Shown here: positions 24,070 to 36,300 of the stretch, piece after piece | Layout of the letters: each line of letters starts with the position of its first letter | Numbering within the stretch: the stretch's first letter is position 1 | Assembly (NCBI GenBank): GCA_022497155.1 | Contig: MU385710.1 | Coordinates: 1,860,001 to 1,924,000 of the forward strand | DNA length: 64,000 nt | Source of the DNA: Whalleya microplaca | Lineage: Eukaryota > Ascomycota > Sordariomycetes > Xylariales > Xylariaceae | Direction of reading: 5' to 3' | Made by a program: the position numbers and the translations under genes | The notes under the pieces: model-generated | What the model saw: only the letters and a program-made list of their open reading frames with translations | Database searches by the model: none | What the model was told of the DNA's origin: nothing

Positions 24070-25969
24070 TTAGTCGACAAAGATCTTTGCCTCCAGGTCC
24101 GAATAATGTGACAGATATGCATCAAACAACTTGATCGCGTGTTCAACGTCGTAAGTCCCACCTGTCTCACGGATCGAGTGCATGCTCAGCTGCGGGTTTC
24201 CGAGATCTAGGGTGCGAACACCTAGCTTCGCAGAGAGCATAGGTCCAATTGTGCTTCCACAAGATGAGTCGTTTCTCACGACAAACAGCTGCAAGGGTAC
24301 GCCTGCGCGCTTTGCCATCTCTTGTAGTAAGACGATACCAGGTGAGTTTGTAGCGTACCGCTGGTTCGCATTGATTTTGATAACGGTGCCTATATCACAT
24401 GTTAGCTTAAGAGTTCCGTATCAGGGCCCAGGTTGAGGTATGTACCTTGATTCATCTCTGGCTGGTGGTTCGACTCGTATTTACCGACGTAGTTTGGATG
24501 AACTGAATGAGCCATGTCCGCAGAGACGAGGAACGAGGCAGCCATTGTCTGCTCAAAAGCGGTCGTCAAGTCAATATCAGGATCGGAGCTGACATGTTCC
24601 CAGGATTTGTCGGATGTTGCATCACCGTGGCGGCCTCCAGCGAGAATGGACAATCTGCGGACGACTGCTGGCAAGAGGTCAGAGTTAGCGCCTTGCGCCG
24701 ACGTCGATCCAATCTCCTCGTGGTCAAAACAGGTGACCAGGCGGATACTGGTCTCATCTTCGAGATGGCTAGAAGAAACAGATGAAATTAGTCCCATAAC
24801 GCTACAGTAAGTCATGTTTAGATTGTCCAATCTAGCCGAGTATATGAACTCCTCGTTCAAGCCGCCGAGACAAGCTTTCTGGACATCGTAGAGAACCATC
24901 TATATACAACCAGGCGTCAGCAATTACTCTAGTTGTTCCCGAGAGCCATCAAGGGTCCCATTGGGAGTTCACAAAGGACATGTTACTTCGGGGTCATATC
25001 TCGGGAATCAATTGCCTCCGAGGCAGACTGGACGGGGAAACAAAAGACACCAGCTACTGACCTCGAAATCAACGACATTGGCAACTTCCACGCCAGCGTG
25101 CTCTGCAATCAGCTCTATGATGTATGGGTGGTGGCGCTCAGTCATTTCCTTGAGTGGTTGGAAGGTTTCCTTAGAATCAGCCTCGACGTCTGACGTCTTA
25201 GCCGCATTGTCCTTGCCTGTTCTGTTTAGCTCGGCAGCCACCATGCCGGCGATTGGGAAGAGCTCGGTCTCCTTGTTGGGGTTGAACTCGGACGAGCGAT
25301 CGAGGTGGATAGCAAGGGTTGGGATGCGGATGATAGGACGATCGACCTTGACGAGCTTCTGGACGAAGTTGCCCTTTCCATCCTTGACTAAAACCCGGCC
25401 TGCGATGGACAGGTCCCGGTCGAACCAGCTGTGCCAGATGCCACCACCATAGGTCTCAACACCGACCTGCAGGAATCCGACGCCGCTCTTCTTGCTGACA
25501 GGCTTTATGCGCAGGCAGGGAGAGTCGGTATGGGCCCCGAGCATGGCAATTGGGTTCCCGGGCCTCCACTTGGAGCCAATTGCAAATGCTACGATGGTCG
25601 AACCATTTCGGGTCATGTAGTATTTTCCGCCAGGGCGAAGAAGCGAAGACCAGTTGTCCCGCTCCTTGATGCCTTCAAAGCCGGCCTTCTCAAGGCGTTG
25701 GACGGCGGACTGGACAGCATGGTAGGCTAGAGGTACAGGAAAGGTTAGCCGAGGATGGCGGTGATCTGTGTGGCAGACGTCGTACGAGTAGGCGAGGCGT
25801 TGACAAAGTCAAGAAAGTCTACAGCTGACTGGGGAGCTGACGTGGGAGGCGCCATTCTGCGAGCAACGGAGCTGAACGAGAGTCGACTGCCGACTGATGA
25901 ATATGCGTCTGTAATTCCGCGGTGGGCAAGAAGTCGGGGGCTGCGAAAGGCGACGAGTCCGGCTTTCAT
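24070..25969 (-). CDS. Aspartyl aminopeptidase, M18 family
   Basis: Four exons, complement(24070..24389, 24446..24899, 25062..25726, 25786..25969), 540 aa from the first ATG or 502 aa from the ATG at 25855. It is a dinuclear-zinc exopeptidase that removes N-terminal Asp/Glu, forming dodecamers. The M18 signatures are present: GAHTDSPCLR (zinc His), HSWFDRDLSIAGRV, SARLDNL (bridging Asp), DHEEIGS (catalytic and zinc Glu), DMAHSVHPNY, NQRYATN and SMHSIRETGG. The 38-residue extension before the second Met is rich in Arg, Ser and Ala with few acidic residues, resembling a mitochondrial presequence; the shorter form matches cytosolic or vacuole-delivered relatives. Introns are 59, 162 and 56 nt. 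Yeast relatives are Ape4/Yhr113w and Ape1; the lack of an Ape1-like propeptide favours the Ape4/DNPEP type. Confidence 0.94.
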
Positions 25970-27566
25970 TTACGGATGTAGTCGAGTCGTTGACTAAAAT
26001 TATGGTAGCACCGCCATCAATAAACCAGGTACCTAGTTGATGATGTGTACTCGGAGTACAGTTTATATATATATATGTGCAAAGTGTCTAGGTTGGTAAG
26101 GCAGGTTGCTATGTAGGTACGCAGTACATGTAGGTATGAAGTAGCATATCCTTATCACTGATAGTAGATAACAACTCTTATCATTGACGGGCGGAATCCA
26201 TCTGTCAATTCACGGGCAGTTTGATCGTCGTGCTCCGCTGAAACCCCAAACTTTATTAGCTACACACTACAGTTGTACATGTATCTACTCCGTACTATAG
26301 GTATGTACACGTACGTATGTATGTACATACACGCCCTAGGTAGGTACTGCAGTACAAATGTAAGTACGCATACATAAACACCTGACTTAGCGTACATACT
26401 TACATCCATCCCTTACATACCCAATACAAGTACATATTATTACCTGCCCATATCTACACGTAGATATGTACATACATACGTGCAGCTCAGGTACGTGAGC
26501 AATGCCAGTCGGCAAGTGACAAATCGACTGTTTTTCCCACTCTCCTGCCCAATTGAGCCTTGCTACCAATTCGGAACATGTGTTCTTAGGTCTCTTCAGT
26601 AAAGTACCTTGATTAGAACGCACATCTGAGTATATACCTAGGCGGTTCATACTACATGCAGTCACATCCTCTACCAACGCACGGATTATGTACATAGAAA
26701 ATTGGACTACTCCAAGACTACCTAGGTCCATGTATGTCAAAGACTCGACCGAAGACGCAAGAAGAGGCCTCTGTAGATAGGTATATGTAGTTTAGGTATT
26801 CTGCACCACACAATCGCATCTGCGCATGTGGTGTCGACTTAACGGGTCCTGGCTCTCAGATAGGAGGGGATCAGTCGAAGTCACAACCCCTTCTGGATCT
26901 AGGGTTCCATCACATTCCTCATTTTACAGTATGATACGCAAGCTGCTAACAAGGCAAATACCTGCCTAGGTGGTAGGCACAATACTGACGAGCAGAGGTA
27001 GGTATTCCGTACAAGGTGGTCGGAAGTAAGGCCATTAGGTATTCTGCAGGGTGAGGTGGCGTCCGGTACATACATAATAGATTGTTAGGGAGGAACGGGT
27101 AGAGTGGACCAGGGCGCCTTGTTGTGGGCGCCCTTTTCAATTGGACCCAATAAGCGAACACACTCTAAAATCAAGAGATGTTAGGACAGCTCAACGTGAA
27201 CGAGCATCTAAAAGTACCTTGGAAGGGTCCCAGGTTAGCTGGGCAGCTGGCTTCTTTCCCCCATCCCCCACATCACCGCTCAAAGGGCACAACGAAGCCT
27301 ACCCATGGGATTATCATTTCAGTATCTGTAGGTAGTCGAGAAATAACCTACATAGTACATATGGGTAGGACTGAGTACATACCATAGTACGCAGTAGCAC
27401 TTTGCTAGCCTACTACATACTATAATAGGCCTACCCATGTGCTAGTTAGATTGGCTGGGCTAGTTGATCGGATCCTCTGTATATATATAGATAGTAAGTA
27501 CTATCAATGAGTTATGTTGGAGGGGAAGGAGGGGCGTTTTCGAAAATATGACCGAGAGGTCAAGAG

Positions 27567-27672
27567 ATATATATGTATATGTATGTGTATGTGTGTATGT
27601 ATGTATGTGTGTATGTATGTATGTATGTATGTATGTATGTATGTATGTATGTATGTATGTATGTATGTATAT
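27567..27672. repeat. ATGT tetranucleotide microsatellite
   Basis: About 105 bp, starting as imperfect TATATGTATG/TGTG copies and becoming a perfect GTAT run over the last 60 bp. It creates spurious open frames on both strands. Confidence 0.95.
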
Positions 27673-30600
27673 CAAATAGACGTTGCCGAAGTCGACAACT
27701 CCATGTAGGTAGATTGAAACGATTACATTCTGCGTGAGGTGACATGCAGCACTGTACCTAGGTATACAGCAACAAGTCGTACATTAGGTACATAGCGTGC
27801 CTCAGGTACCGTGTGATCTATTCTCAAGGAAATTTTCGGTACTTTACAAGACGCCCTGATATTCTGCCGGGAAGGCATCCAATCATACCTACTATTCCAT
27901 AACATCGGGTCCACACTAAGGAGATCAGGGGTCCTTTGGAGGCTAGGGGTGGGGGGCTATTGGTTCGGAGTGAGTCTGCGTGTCGGTCACTACACAGTAC
28001 GTGTGTAGTCTAGGCTGTTAGTGGCCATAACGATGATGATAGTAGGTAGAGGGTGTCAAAACTCGAAGAGGATTAGTAGTGGCCAAGGACGCAATCAGCC
28101 ATCGGCCACTCATGAAAGAGACTGTCTGGGTTCGGGAATGCTTCAGATGTGCTAGCTATACAGAATACTGGCTCGCGAATTACATCTCAATGTCGACAGT
28201 ATAGTAGGTCGGGAAATCGTCGATCACACACCGCCCATTGTATGTACATATATGTGTCAACCGGCGGCAGCTCTACATACGGATTCCATACACGCGTATC
28301 CTCGTCCCCTTGATATAACCGGGCAGAGCTGCGTAGCTTAGCTTACTTAAGATACCACCCGTAGGCAGGCGGCGAGCTCAGTCCCATAGGTAGCATTTCA
28401 TCTCGAAATACCGTGAGGTAGAAAGATATGCACATTAGACCGTAGGAGACTTGGAACTTTCTGTTGCCCGGATGATGCGCAGCGGCCCGTTGAAACTGCT
28501 TGGAAGCTAAAAGCAACTAAAAGTGAACAAATGACTGCAGGCTAAGATAGGCTGTGCAACGAACCCCATTTCGCAATGTTCACACGGATGTACTCAATGT
28601 TGACAGACAGAACCCAGCAGCTCAGGCGCATTCTCTGAGCGAGGTATAGAGATATACCGAAGCCGTCCCAGCGATTCTTTAGGTAGCTATCAGATTCTTC
28701 GGCCGCCAAATATCCTGATCTCTTTTCCGGGTACAATCTGGTGCACTTTAGTCTCATTAATTATTATGTGAGATGCAAGAGTACCTTCAATACTCCGTAC
28801 AATGCTAGGACCCGCAGACTGGAGATGAAGATTTGAGAGAGAAAAAATAAGATACAAAAGCTCGACACAACAACTATTCTAGAGGCATACTTGGTAGCAG
28901 TCTCGTAATATTCAAAATCAAACCTCAATCGGGTCAGAAGATCAATGATGTATGTATATAGGCACTGGTAAGATACATCTGATACTTCGCACATGGGTAT
29001 AGTCCTTTGAGGTACAATGGTCCGTACACAGTACCTAATCCTAGGGGCGGCTATGGATCCTCCCACACCACCTTACATACACCGCATCTAATTGAAGGGT
29101 GGGCCCTAAACCTACATAGAAAAGGTACGTACATAAGGTTGGCAGCTAGAAATGGGCACTGACATGAAAGTCTAACAAGAAGGGGCATACCAAGGTTAAG
29201 GTTAGTTTTCTGCGGTCAAGAATGTCCAGTAAGACCTCCCTGCCGACGCTGAACACAGCTCAGATAAGAAAGCGGGTTTAACCCTAGTTCTCAGCTGATG
29301 GATATCAATGTGAAAACTGGTCGCGCTGACAAAACGACGAGGCTGACTAACATGTGTAAAGGGTATACTATGTAGCTGATTGCTGGGCGTACTAAAAGTA
29401 TACAAATTAATAACTGTTACTATCGGTCTTTTTTGTTAATCGCTTACCCCAGGAGGCAACACAAGTAAGTTATACCAAGTCGAGGTACAATCGCGGTACG
29501 TCTCTCAGTAAATCAAGTCGATTTAACTCTGGTCACTGTGAGTCTTTATAAGTCGATGTCTGGTATAATAGTTTTAGCATAACCGCAAGATAAATAACGA
29601 GGCTTGTGTATTCATTGAACTCATTGTATTATTAGGTATTCGATATGCGGTGAAGCGGCGAGTTATTGTCTATGTAAAAAATGCATCTAATTTTGGTTAG
29701 CCCTTTCTCGGTGTGAGCTTGTCACGAGTTTGACATGTTTGAGTATAGTCATAGTCATGATCACACCCACATGTACCAACCCAATATTCCTTTCTTTTTC
29801 TTTTGGCCGCCTAGTGAAATTGTTGGGCAGGGCAGCAGATGATTCGCATTGGATATACTTCCATTCTGACTAGGATCAGTTCCTGTTCAGCTCGTGATAT
29901 CATCCTAGAGTCCTAGCTAAGTGCCTCATGATACCTAGATAGGTAATATGTAAAATACTACTTACGTACACATGGAAGGTAGACGGATAGGTTCAGTCTA
30001 GACTACTGTACTTACTCTTACAGACACAAGCACGCAGTGAGTATCGGTTCGACTGGGCAGACAGCTAGAATTGGTCTGTTACTTGTAGGCCCACCTCGCC
30101 CCCGCTCCCCCACCATTCAGATTCTGCAATGATGAAGCATATCGCGAACCGCGACGTTTGATTCATTGATTGACTGAGGTTGGAAACAAGGATGAGAAGA
30201 TACGCATACATACGTAAAAAGGGCCTGCCTCGACATTGCGCTCAGCATGGGCCGAGCTTGGGCAACATTGAAAAACCCCTGTACGTGGTATGTGCACTGT
30301 ATAGTATGTATGTATGCTATGTACAACCATACATCCTGCGTAAACTGTACTGCGACATACATACAATACCTACACAGAACGCCCACATCTTAAGCAGATC
30401 CTACCTGGTCAATACGTCCATGTAATATAAGCGCCATTGACCCAATGAACTAAGTTCATACAACACATCCAATCCTAGAACACAACTTGATGACAACCTT
30501 ACCTTCCGGCTGCCATCTCTTGATATTTTGACTTTTACTAGTCCCAATACTAGTATCCCTTCTAACACGGACTGCCTACCGAGGCACCCAGGCACCATGT

Positions 30601-32229
30601 ACGTACGTATGAATCAAGGTTTGAATAGTTGAGGCCGTCGACCGGCCAATTTAGGAACAAGCAGGTAGGTCCTTGAGTTCGGTATATTTTAGTAAGCCAT
30701 ACAAACTACCCACTACACTACATACATTGTACACATTAGATACACACAGGATATCACGATGTTATGTGTCTCGTAAAATAGGTCATGTCGGCAAGCAGGT
30801 AGTAGGCTGATGCTTACCGGTTGCGTTCCACTCTTTCTCTGCATCATAGCCAGTCTGCCAGTGCCGCAGCCTCATCAACCACACCCCAGCAGCCCCAAAA
30901 AGGGTCTTAAGAAAGACTACATACCTGGGTACCTACCTATCAGCCCACTCCTGTGCCACCAGAAAGGTACCTCCTTGCTCCCCCTCCCCCAAGCCCAGTC
31001 CAACCTTCGTCGGATTGAATATAGGTATATGTGAGCCTTTAGCAGATACCTAGTCAATGCTGCCATATTTGACTACCTAAAAGGCACGACAAGCGCAATG
31101 TGCGATACCTTGCAGATTGACGACATAAACCTGTAGTATCTAGGAAGAAGAAGTTGCAGAAGCAAAAGGGGAGGGGGGAGGTGTACGCATGCATGTACAT
31201 ACTTTGTAGTTCAGGTACCTATAAGATACGACTTATATAATGAGTACATGTAGGTGGGTGGGTTATATACCGACAAGGCCAGCTTGCCTGCCCTGCCTGC
31301 TTGCCCACCTTCTCGAAGCTAATCAAGTAATTACGCAGCAAGGCATCGCGAAATTGAAGAAGCAAACAATAATAAATAAATAAGAGAATAGGCAAAGCAT
31401 TGCTTAGGTAGTACCTGTTTCTACTTTGTAGTTCCTGCTTCATACTGATAATGCCTATTCTCTATTCTCTATTTCCCCGTCCTATCCCCTCTCCCCTTGG
31501 TCATTTATTAGTCGTATGTATATTCATCCATTGGCCGCATCGAACGCCGCCACGGCTGTCCCGGGCTGCAGGTGCCTGCCAAACGTTCCCGTTAGGAAGA
31601 GGCATCCTATATACATACATACATACATACATCGTACGGTACCTTAGCTGAACGCCCAAGATAGGCCATGGCACAGCGTTTGTGCGAATATGTCCTTCTC
31701 TAGAGAGCGAGTCGCATCATTATAGATGCTTGGACAGGAAGCCTTACACACCACTGTTTTATTAGTGTTTATCCAATAAGTTTGATACCTACTTAATAAA
31801 TGTGTAGGTATGTAAGTATGTACATACCTACCTAGGTAGGGACATTGGTGTAGTTCAATCCGATGTTGGAAGGACCGAGTACATAGATTCTTGTACATGT
31901 ATATCCAAGGTGCTCCGGGGCCTTCGAGTGTATGTACCCGTTTTGGCTTTTCGATCAATGGACTGGCTGGGTTCCGAGTCTTGGACGGTCGCCAGTTACT
32001 GCATTTGTATTATGTAAGTACTGTCTAGCTGTACTGTACGGTACTTTGCCGGTACCTTTCAGTTAATGCCCGTAGGCAATCAGAGGTACCCAAGTCGAGG
32101 CCAGTCCCGCTTTTCCCAATATTTTGAATTTCGCTATTGGGAATTGATCATTCACCCAAAATTCAGCTGTGACTAGGTCGGGAGGTACTTGCAACGCGGC
32201 AACCTTGCTTGGATTCCCAGGCTCCGCTC

Positions 32230-33374
32230 CCTTCTCCCACTATGTCTCTCTCTCTCTCTCAACCACTACCTACTTTGTACTAATCGTCCATCATCATCAT
32301 CGCCATTACCATCACCACAACTGCCAACCGCAGCACCTTCGCCGTTGGTCTCCGCCCTTCTATACCCTTTTCACCCGGATCAACAATTACTCGCTTGTGC
32401 CAGATTTTGACGCTTGTTTGCGGCGACCTGCTGAGAGAGTGCTACCATCGCCGTCAATACCGTGCTTCGCCTATCCTGACATTCGTCTTCGCAATCTTGC
32501 AGCACATCTTTTGTTTCAGCCACGACCCCCCGTCCACCGTCCTCCGCAGCAGCATAGTCCGCCCACACTCGACGATCCGACATCACATAGCATCCCAAGT
32601 AGACCGAGTCGTCGGTAACGTGCTGTATCTGGACGAGCGCTATCTTTAGAGCTTTGCTGGCCTGACCTGACCGGGATCGTCCCGATTACGAATCTACCAC
32701 GAATCATCTCGTACTCGTCCTTATCCTGGTCCTCGATCTATCATCTCTTCGTCGGTAAACCGCATCTTCACTTGGATACCGCCTCGTATCTTATCTGAAT
32801 TCAACATCTACCTGGAACTATATCTAGCAGAAAACGGTACTATCGAGTGCAGCTACAGAGTAAGCTGTATTCGCGCTACGACACCCAAGCTGTCTACTCC
32901 AAATGAAGTGAAAGAGAAGAATTTGGTCTCTGCAACAAAAACCACGACGAATGCATCGCAGTCGGAGGCGCAACAATTACCTCAGGCTTCTGCGACGTGT
33001 TTCACAGACATTGCCAGTCTTGACTTCGTCGGCTTGAAAAATCACTCTAAGTCTTCGGAGATTCAGAGCACGGTCAGTGCCGCTCAGTACCAATTCGCAA
33101 AGGCAGAAACTGACATCGATGCCCAGGTTTGTGAGTTTTGCATTCTCGCCTGCGGAGCCTCGGCAGTCTGTACCAGTATATTTCTGTATGGACACAGTCG
33201 GGTTACGTTAGACAACCCGCAGCCCACGACGGCTTCTTGGTTCACTATTGGCAGGCGACCGTCCTGTCCTCAAACCAGGGTCCAAGATAGAGCCTCGTTA
33301 GCTATATAGTCTACGCTGGCTCGCCTTCTCTCCCCACCCCTGTGACGAGACGAAGACAACTATCTCCCACGGCC
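32230..33374 (+). promoter_or_regulatory. Probable MED15 promoter and 5' leader
   Basis: A CT-dinucleotide run near 32245-32262 and CATCAT/CACCAC-rich sequence precede the MED15 start by roughly 1 kb. Such pyrimidine-rich tracts often mark transcription starts in filamentous fungi. A 133-codon frame at 32908-33309 has no recognisable domain and is treated as leader sequence; leader introns are possible. Confidence 0.35.
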
Positions 33375-36300
33375 ATGGCCGCCAATATGTCTCAGATGGC
33401 TGGCGGTAACCCCGTACGGCCGCGACCGCCACACCAACAATTATCACACCTCGTTTATACACAAATAATGACAAACGCCGTTCATTCTAGCGGCGGCTGG
33501 CAGGATCAGTTGCAAACCAACTTACGAGTGAGCAACGCTATGAACTTGTGAGTCCTCATTGGCCGTGCGCGTACATAGCGCTGGGCCGTGCGCGTATATA
33601 ATAGCGCTATCGTCGCTTGACCCCTCGCACAATAGAAAAACAGCTAATCTGTTGTCAGGATCTCTAATTCGTTCCTCGCCATGCCACATATGGACTCCCA
33701 GAATCTAGTGCAACATGGTCTCGATTATGAGCGGGATGCCTTCATGACCTCACCAGATAAGGTTAGTAAATCGTGCTTATGTTCACTTGGGAGGAATCAG
33801 ACTAAAGTGGAACAGGGAACTTATGATCAGAAGATCGGTCGTCGTGTCCAGGACTTATTCAAGAAGCGCCAGGCGAACGAGCAGAACCTCCAGAACACCC
33901 TTAGTGTTCAGGCCCAAGCACAAGCACAAGCGCAGGCCCAGGCCCAGGCCCAGATGTTTATGAACCAGAATCCAATGCAGATGTCAAGGGGGATGAGTCA
34001 ACCATCGCAGCAGGGATTCCAGCACCTTCAACAACAGATGCAAGCTTCGCCCATTCCCCACCAACAGCAATCCCACCCATCTCACCAGCCTCACCAGCCT
34101 CACCAGCCTGGTATGGGGATGGCAAATCCTGGTGGCCTCTCCATGAATCCAAATCAACAATCCATGCCGATGGGCATGGCACAGATGCGTCCCCAATTAC
34201 CGATGCAAGCTGTTTTGGCGAGTTTGGCGCCACAAGAAAGGGCAAAGGTCCACCAATTGGCTACTGCGAGGCTAAACTCGACTCCAGAACACCAGCGCAA
34301 TTCGATCCGGCTGATGCTCCAGCAAAAGCTTTCCCAGGCACAGTTGAACCAGCTACATCAGGAAAACATGGATCCCCTTTTGTTTTTCTTTCAGAATCAG
34401 ATCTTAGCGTCATCAAAGGGACCACAATCTGGTGCGAATCTGGGCGCCAGTCCAGCTCAAATGCAGATGCAGGCGCAGCAGCGGCAGATGAACCAATCGG
34501 GACAGCAACCAGTTGGGGGACCCAATGACGGGATGGGGTTTGAGAGCATTATGAACCAGCAGAAGGCCGGTATGATGGCTCAGGAGGCAGGGCAAATGGT
34601 CGTACCTGCAAGCAATGTGCCTGGCCGAAATACTACGCCGCAACCGATGGGTGGGATGCAAGGTCCTAACCACCCAGGGCCGAACCAGTCCGGCATGCCT
34701 CATCCGTTGCAACAGCAGTTCAATCTCCCACAGACTCAGCAACTGAAGATGGATCAAAGAGCGGCCCAGTCGCAAGCACAGATCAGAGCTCAAGCCCAGG
34801 CGAAACAGATGCAAGGCCAGCCAGGTGGGTTGAATGGCGCCGGTGCTGTTTCGCAAAGCCCTGCCATGAATACTCTGAATACTCCAGTCCGCCGAACGCC
34901 CGTAGGTATGGGTCAGGCCGAAGGACAGCCGCCGATGGGACAGCCGAACGGGCCGTTTGGGCAAGGACTAGACCCCCGCTTCAACCCAGGCAATCAGAGG
35001 TCGCAGATGGGAGGTCTAAATAGGAACCAGGCTCTCAACATTATGCTTAGCCAGATGCCTGTAGAATCTCGACAATCCTTTCTAGCTCTTCCGACAGACA
35101 AGATGAACGAGATGATAATGAAATGGAACGCCTCACAAGCTAATAGGGTGGCCGGCCAAATACCTGGACGTGGTCAGCCCCAGCCTAGCCCGTTTGTGCA
35201 AGGGAACCCGGCGGCCCAGTTTGGCCCTGGAAATAACGTCGGCCAACAGCCCAACGCGGGCATGCAGATGAATCCGCAGAATCAAATGTACCTGCAGCAG
35301 CAGCTTAACAGGATGAGGTCTAATATGCCTGGACAGAATCGTCCCCAGATGCAACAAGAGGCCAGTGTGTTGATGGACAATCTGGACGTACCGCCGAGTT
35401 TCCTGGAGAAGTTGAGAACACAACAGTTTCCGGGTCTTCCTACAGAGATCAAGAAATGGAGTCAGCTTAAGCAATGGATGGCCCAGAACCATGCTGCACC
35501 ACAAATCAGAACCCATCTGATGGGCATCCAGAACGCTCAGTTTCAGAATCTTCTGAAACGGACTGCCGGAGGTAACCAGATGCCTCAGCCCAACATGTTG
35601 CAGCAGGGACCCCAGCCTCCGAATGGCCAAATGTCTGCTCAGCCTGGCCAGCCTGGCCAACCTGCTGGTAATCTGAACTCCTTCCAGGGAATTTCTATCT
35701 CGCCCGCGGAGATGCAGCAGGCTAGGGAGCACGAGAAATTCAGGCATCTTCCAGACGATAGCCTCAGGGCGGTGCTGATGCGAATGAAGGCTACGTCCAT
35801 AAGAGCGCGGGCAGCAAATGGACAGGCGCCGGGTGCTGCTCCAATGCAGACACCCCAGACATCTCAGTTCGGTACGGCAGGTATCACAACTTCGGCTGGG
35901 CCGGCAAACCCTCCTAATGTAGCACAGCCGCGGCCACAAAACGCCGGCGCCGATGCTAATGCCGCGGAGTCTGCAGCTTCTGCTAGGAATAATAGACAAC
36001 CCCAAAACGCCCGGCCGGCTATACAGAACGCACCTCCAGCACCTGCCCCAAAGAATCTCAAACGTGCCAGCACAGATGACGTGGTAGAGGTGCCGAATCC
36101 CGCGAGCACGCCAGTCCAGCGTCCTCCTTCTCAGCAACCTCAGGCTGCTGGGGCTGGGACTATACCCCATATTCCTGAACTGACAGCTCAGCAGCTTGCC
36201 GCCCTCCCGCCTGAACAGAAAGCTAGATACGAAGCTGCTTTGGCGAAAAGCCGTCAGATGGCGGCCGGGGCTGCGTCACAGCCGCCATTACCAGAAGAAA

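Larger units (their letters stand above)
25970..33374. other. 7.4-kb gene-free region rich in short repeats, ending in MED15 promoter
   Basis: No gene could be supported on either strand. Open frames here are short and mostly made by repeats (Tyr-Ile-His-Thr or Met-Cys-Val frames). The region is dense in TACCTA, CCTAGG, GTACGTAC and TACATACA words (for example 26030-26120, 26280-26480, 26960-27010, 27755-27790, 29930-29960, 31600-31640, 31795-31840). It holds a long ATGT microsatellite. From about 32230 the sequence becomes CT-rich, then ATC/CAC-rich without such words; this is probably the MED15 promoter and long 5' leader. Confidence 0.55.

Noticed and set aside
27460..27745. Tyr-Ile-His-Thr and Met-Cys-Val frames
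   Set aside because: Produced by the ATGT microsatellite on both strands.
28120..30060. GGTTCGA-like words suggesting tRNA B boxes
   Set aside because: No matching A box or cloverleaf could be built around them by eye; a covariance search would be decisive.
32908..33309. 133-codon frame before MED15
   Set aside because: No domain, signal or homologue recalled; more likely leader sequence, though an upstream gene cannot be fully excluded.
34413..34964. 183-codon minus-strand frame opposite MED15
   Set aside because: Same artefact of low-complexity codons.
35133..36170. 345-codon minus-strand frame opposite MED15
   Set aside because: Mirror of the Gln/Pro-rich MED15 coding strand; Arg/Leu/Ser-rich with no family features.
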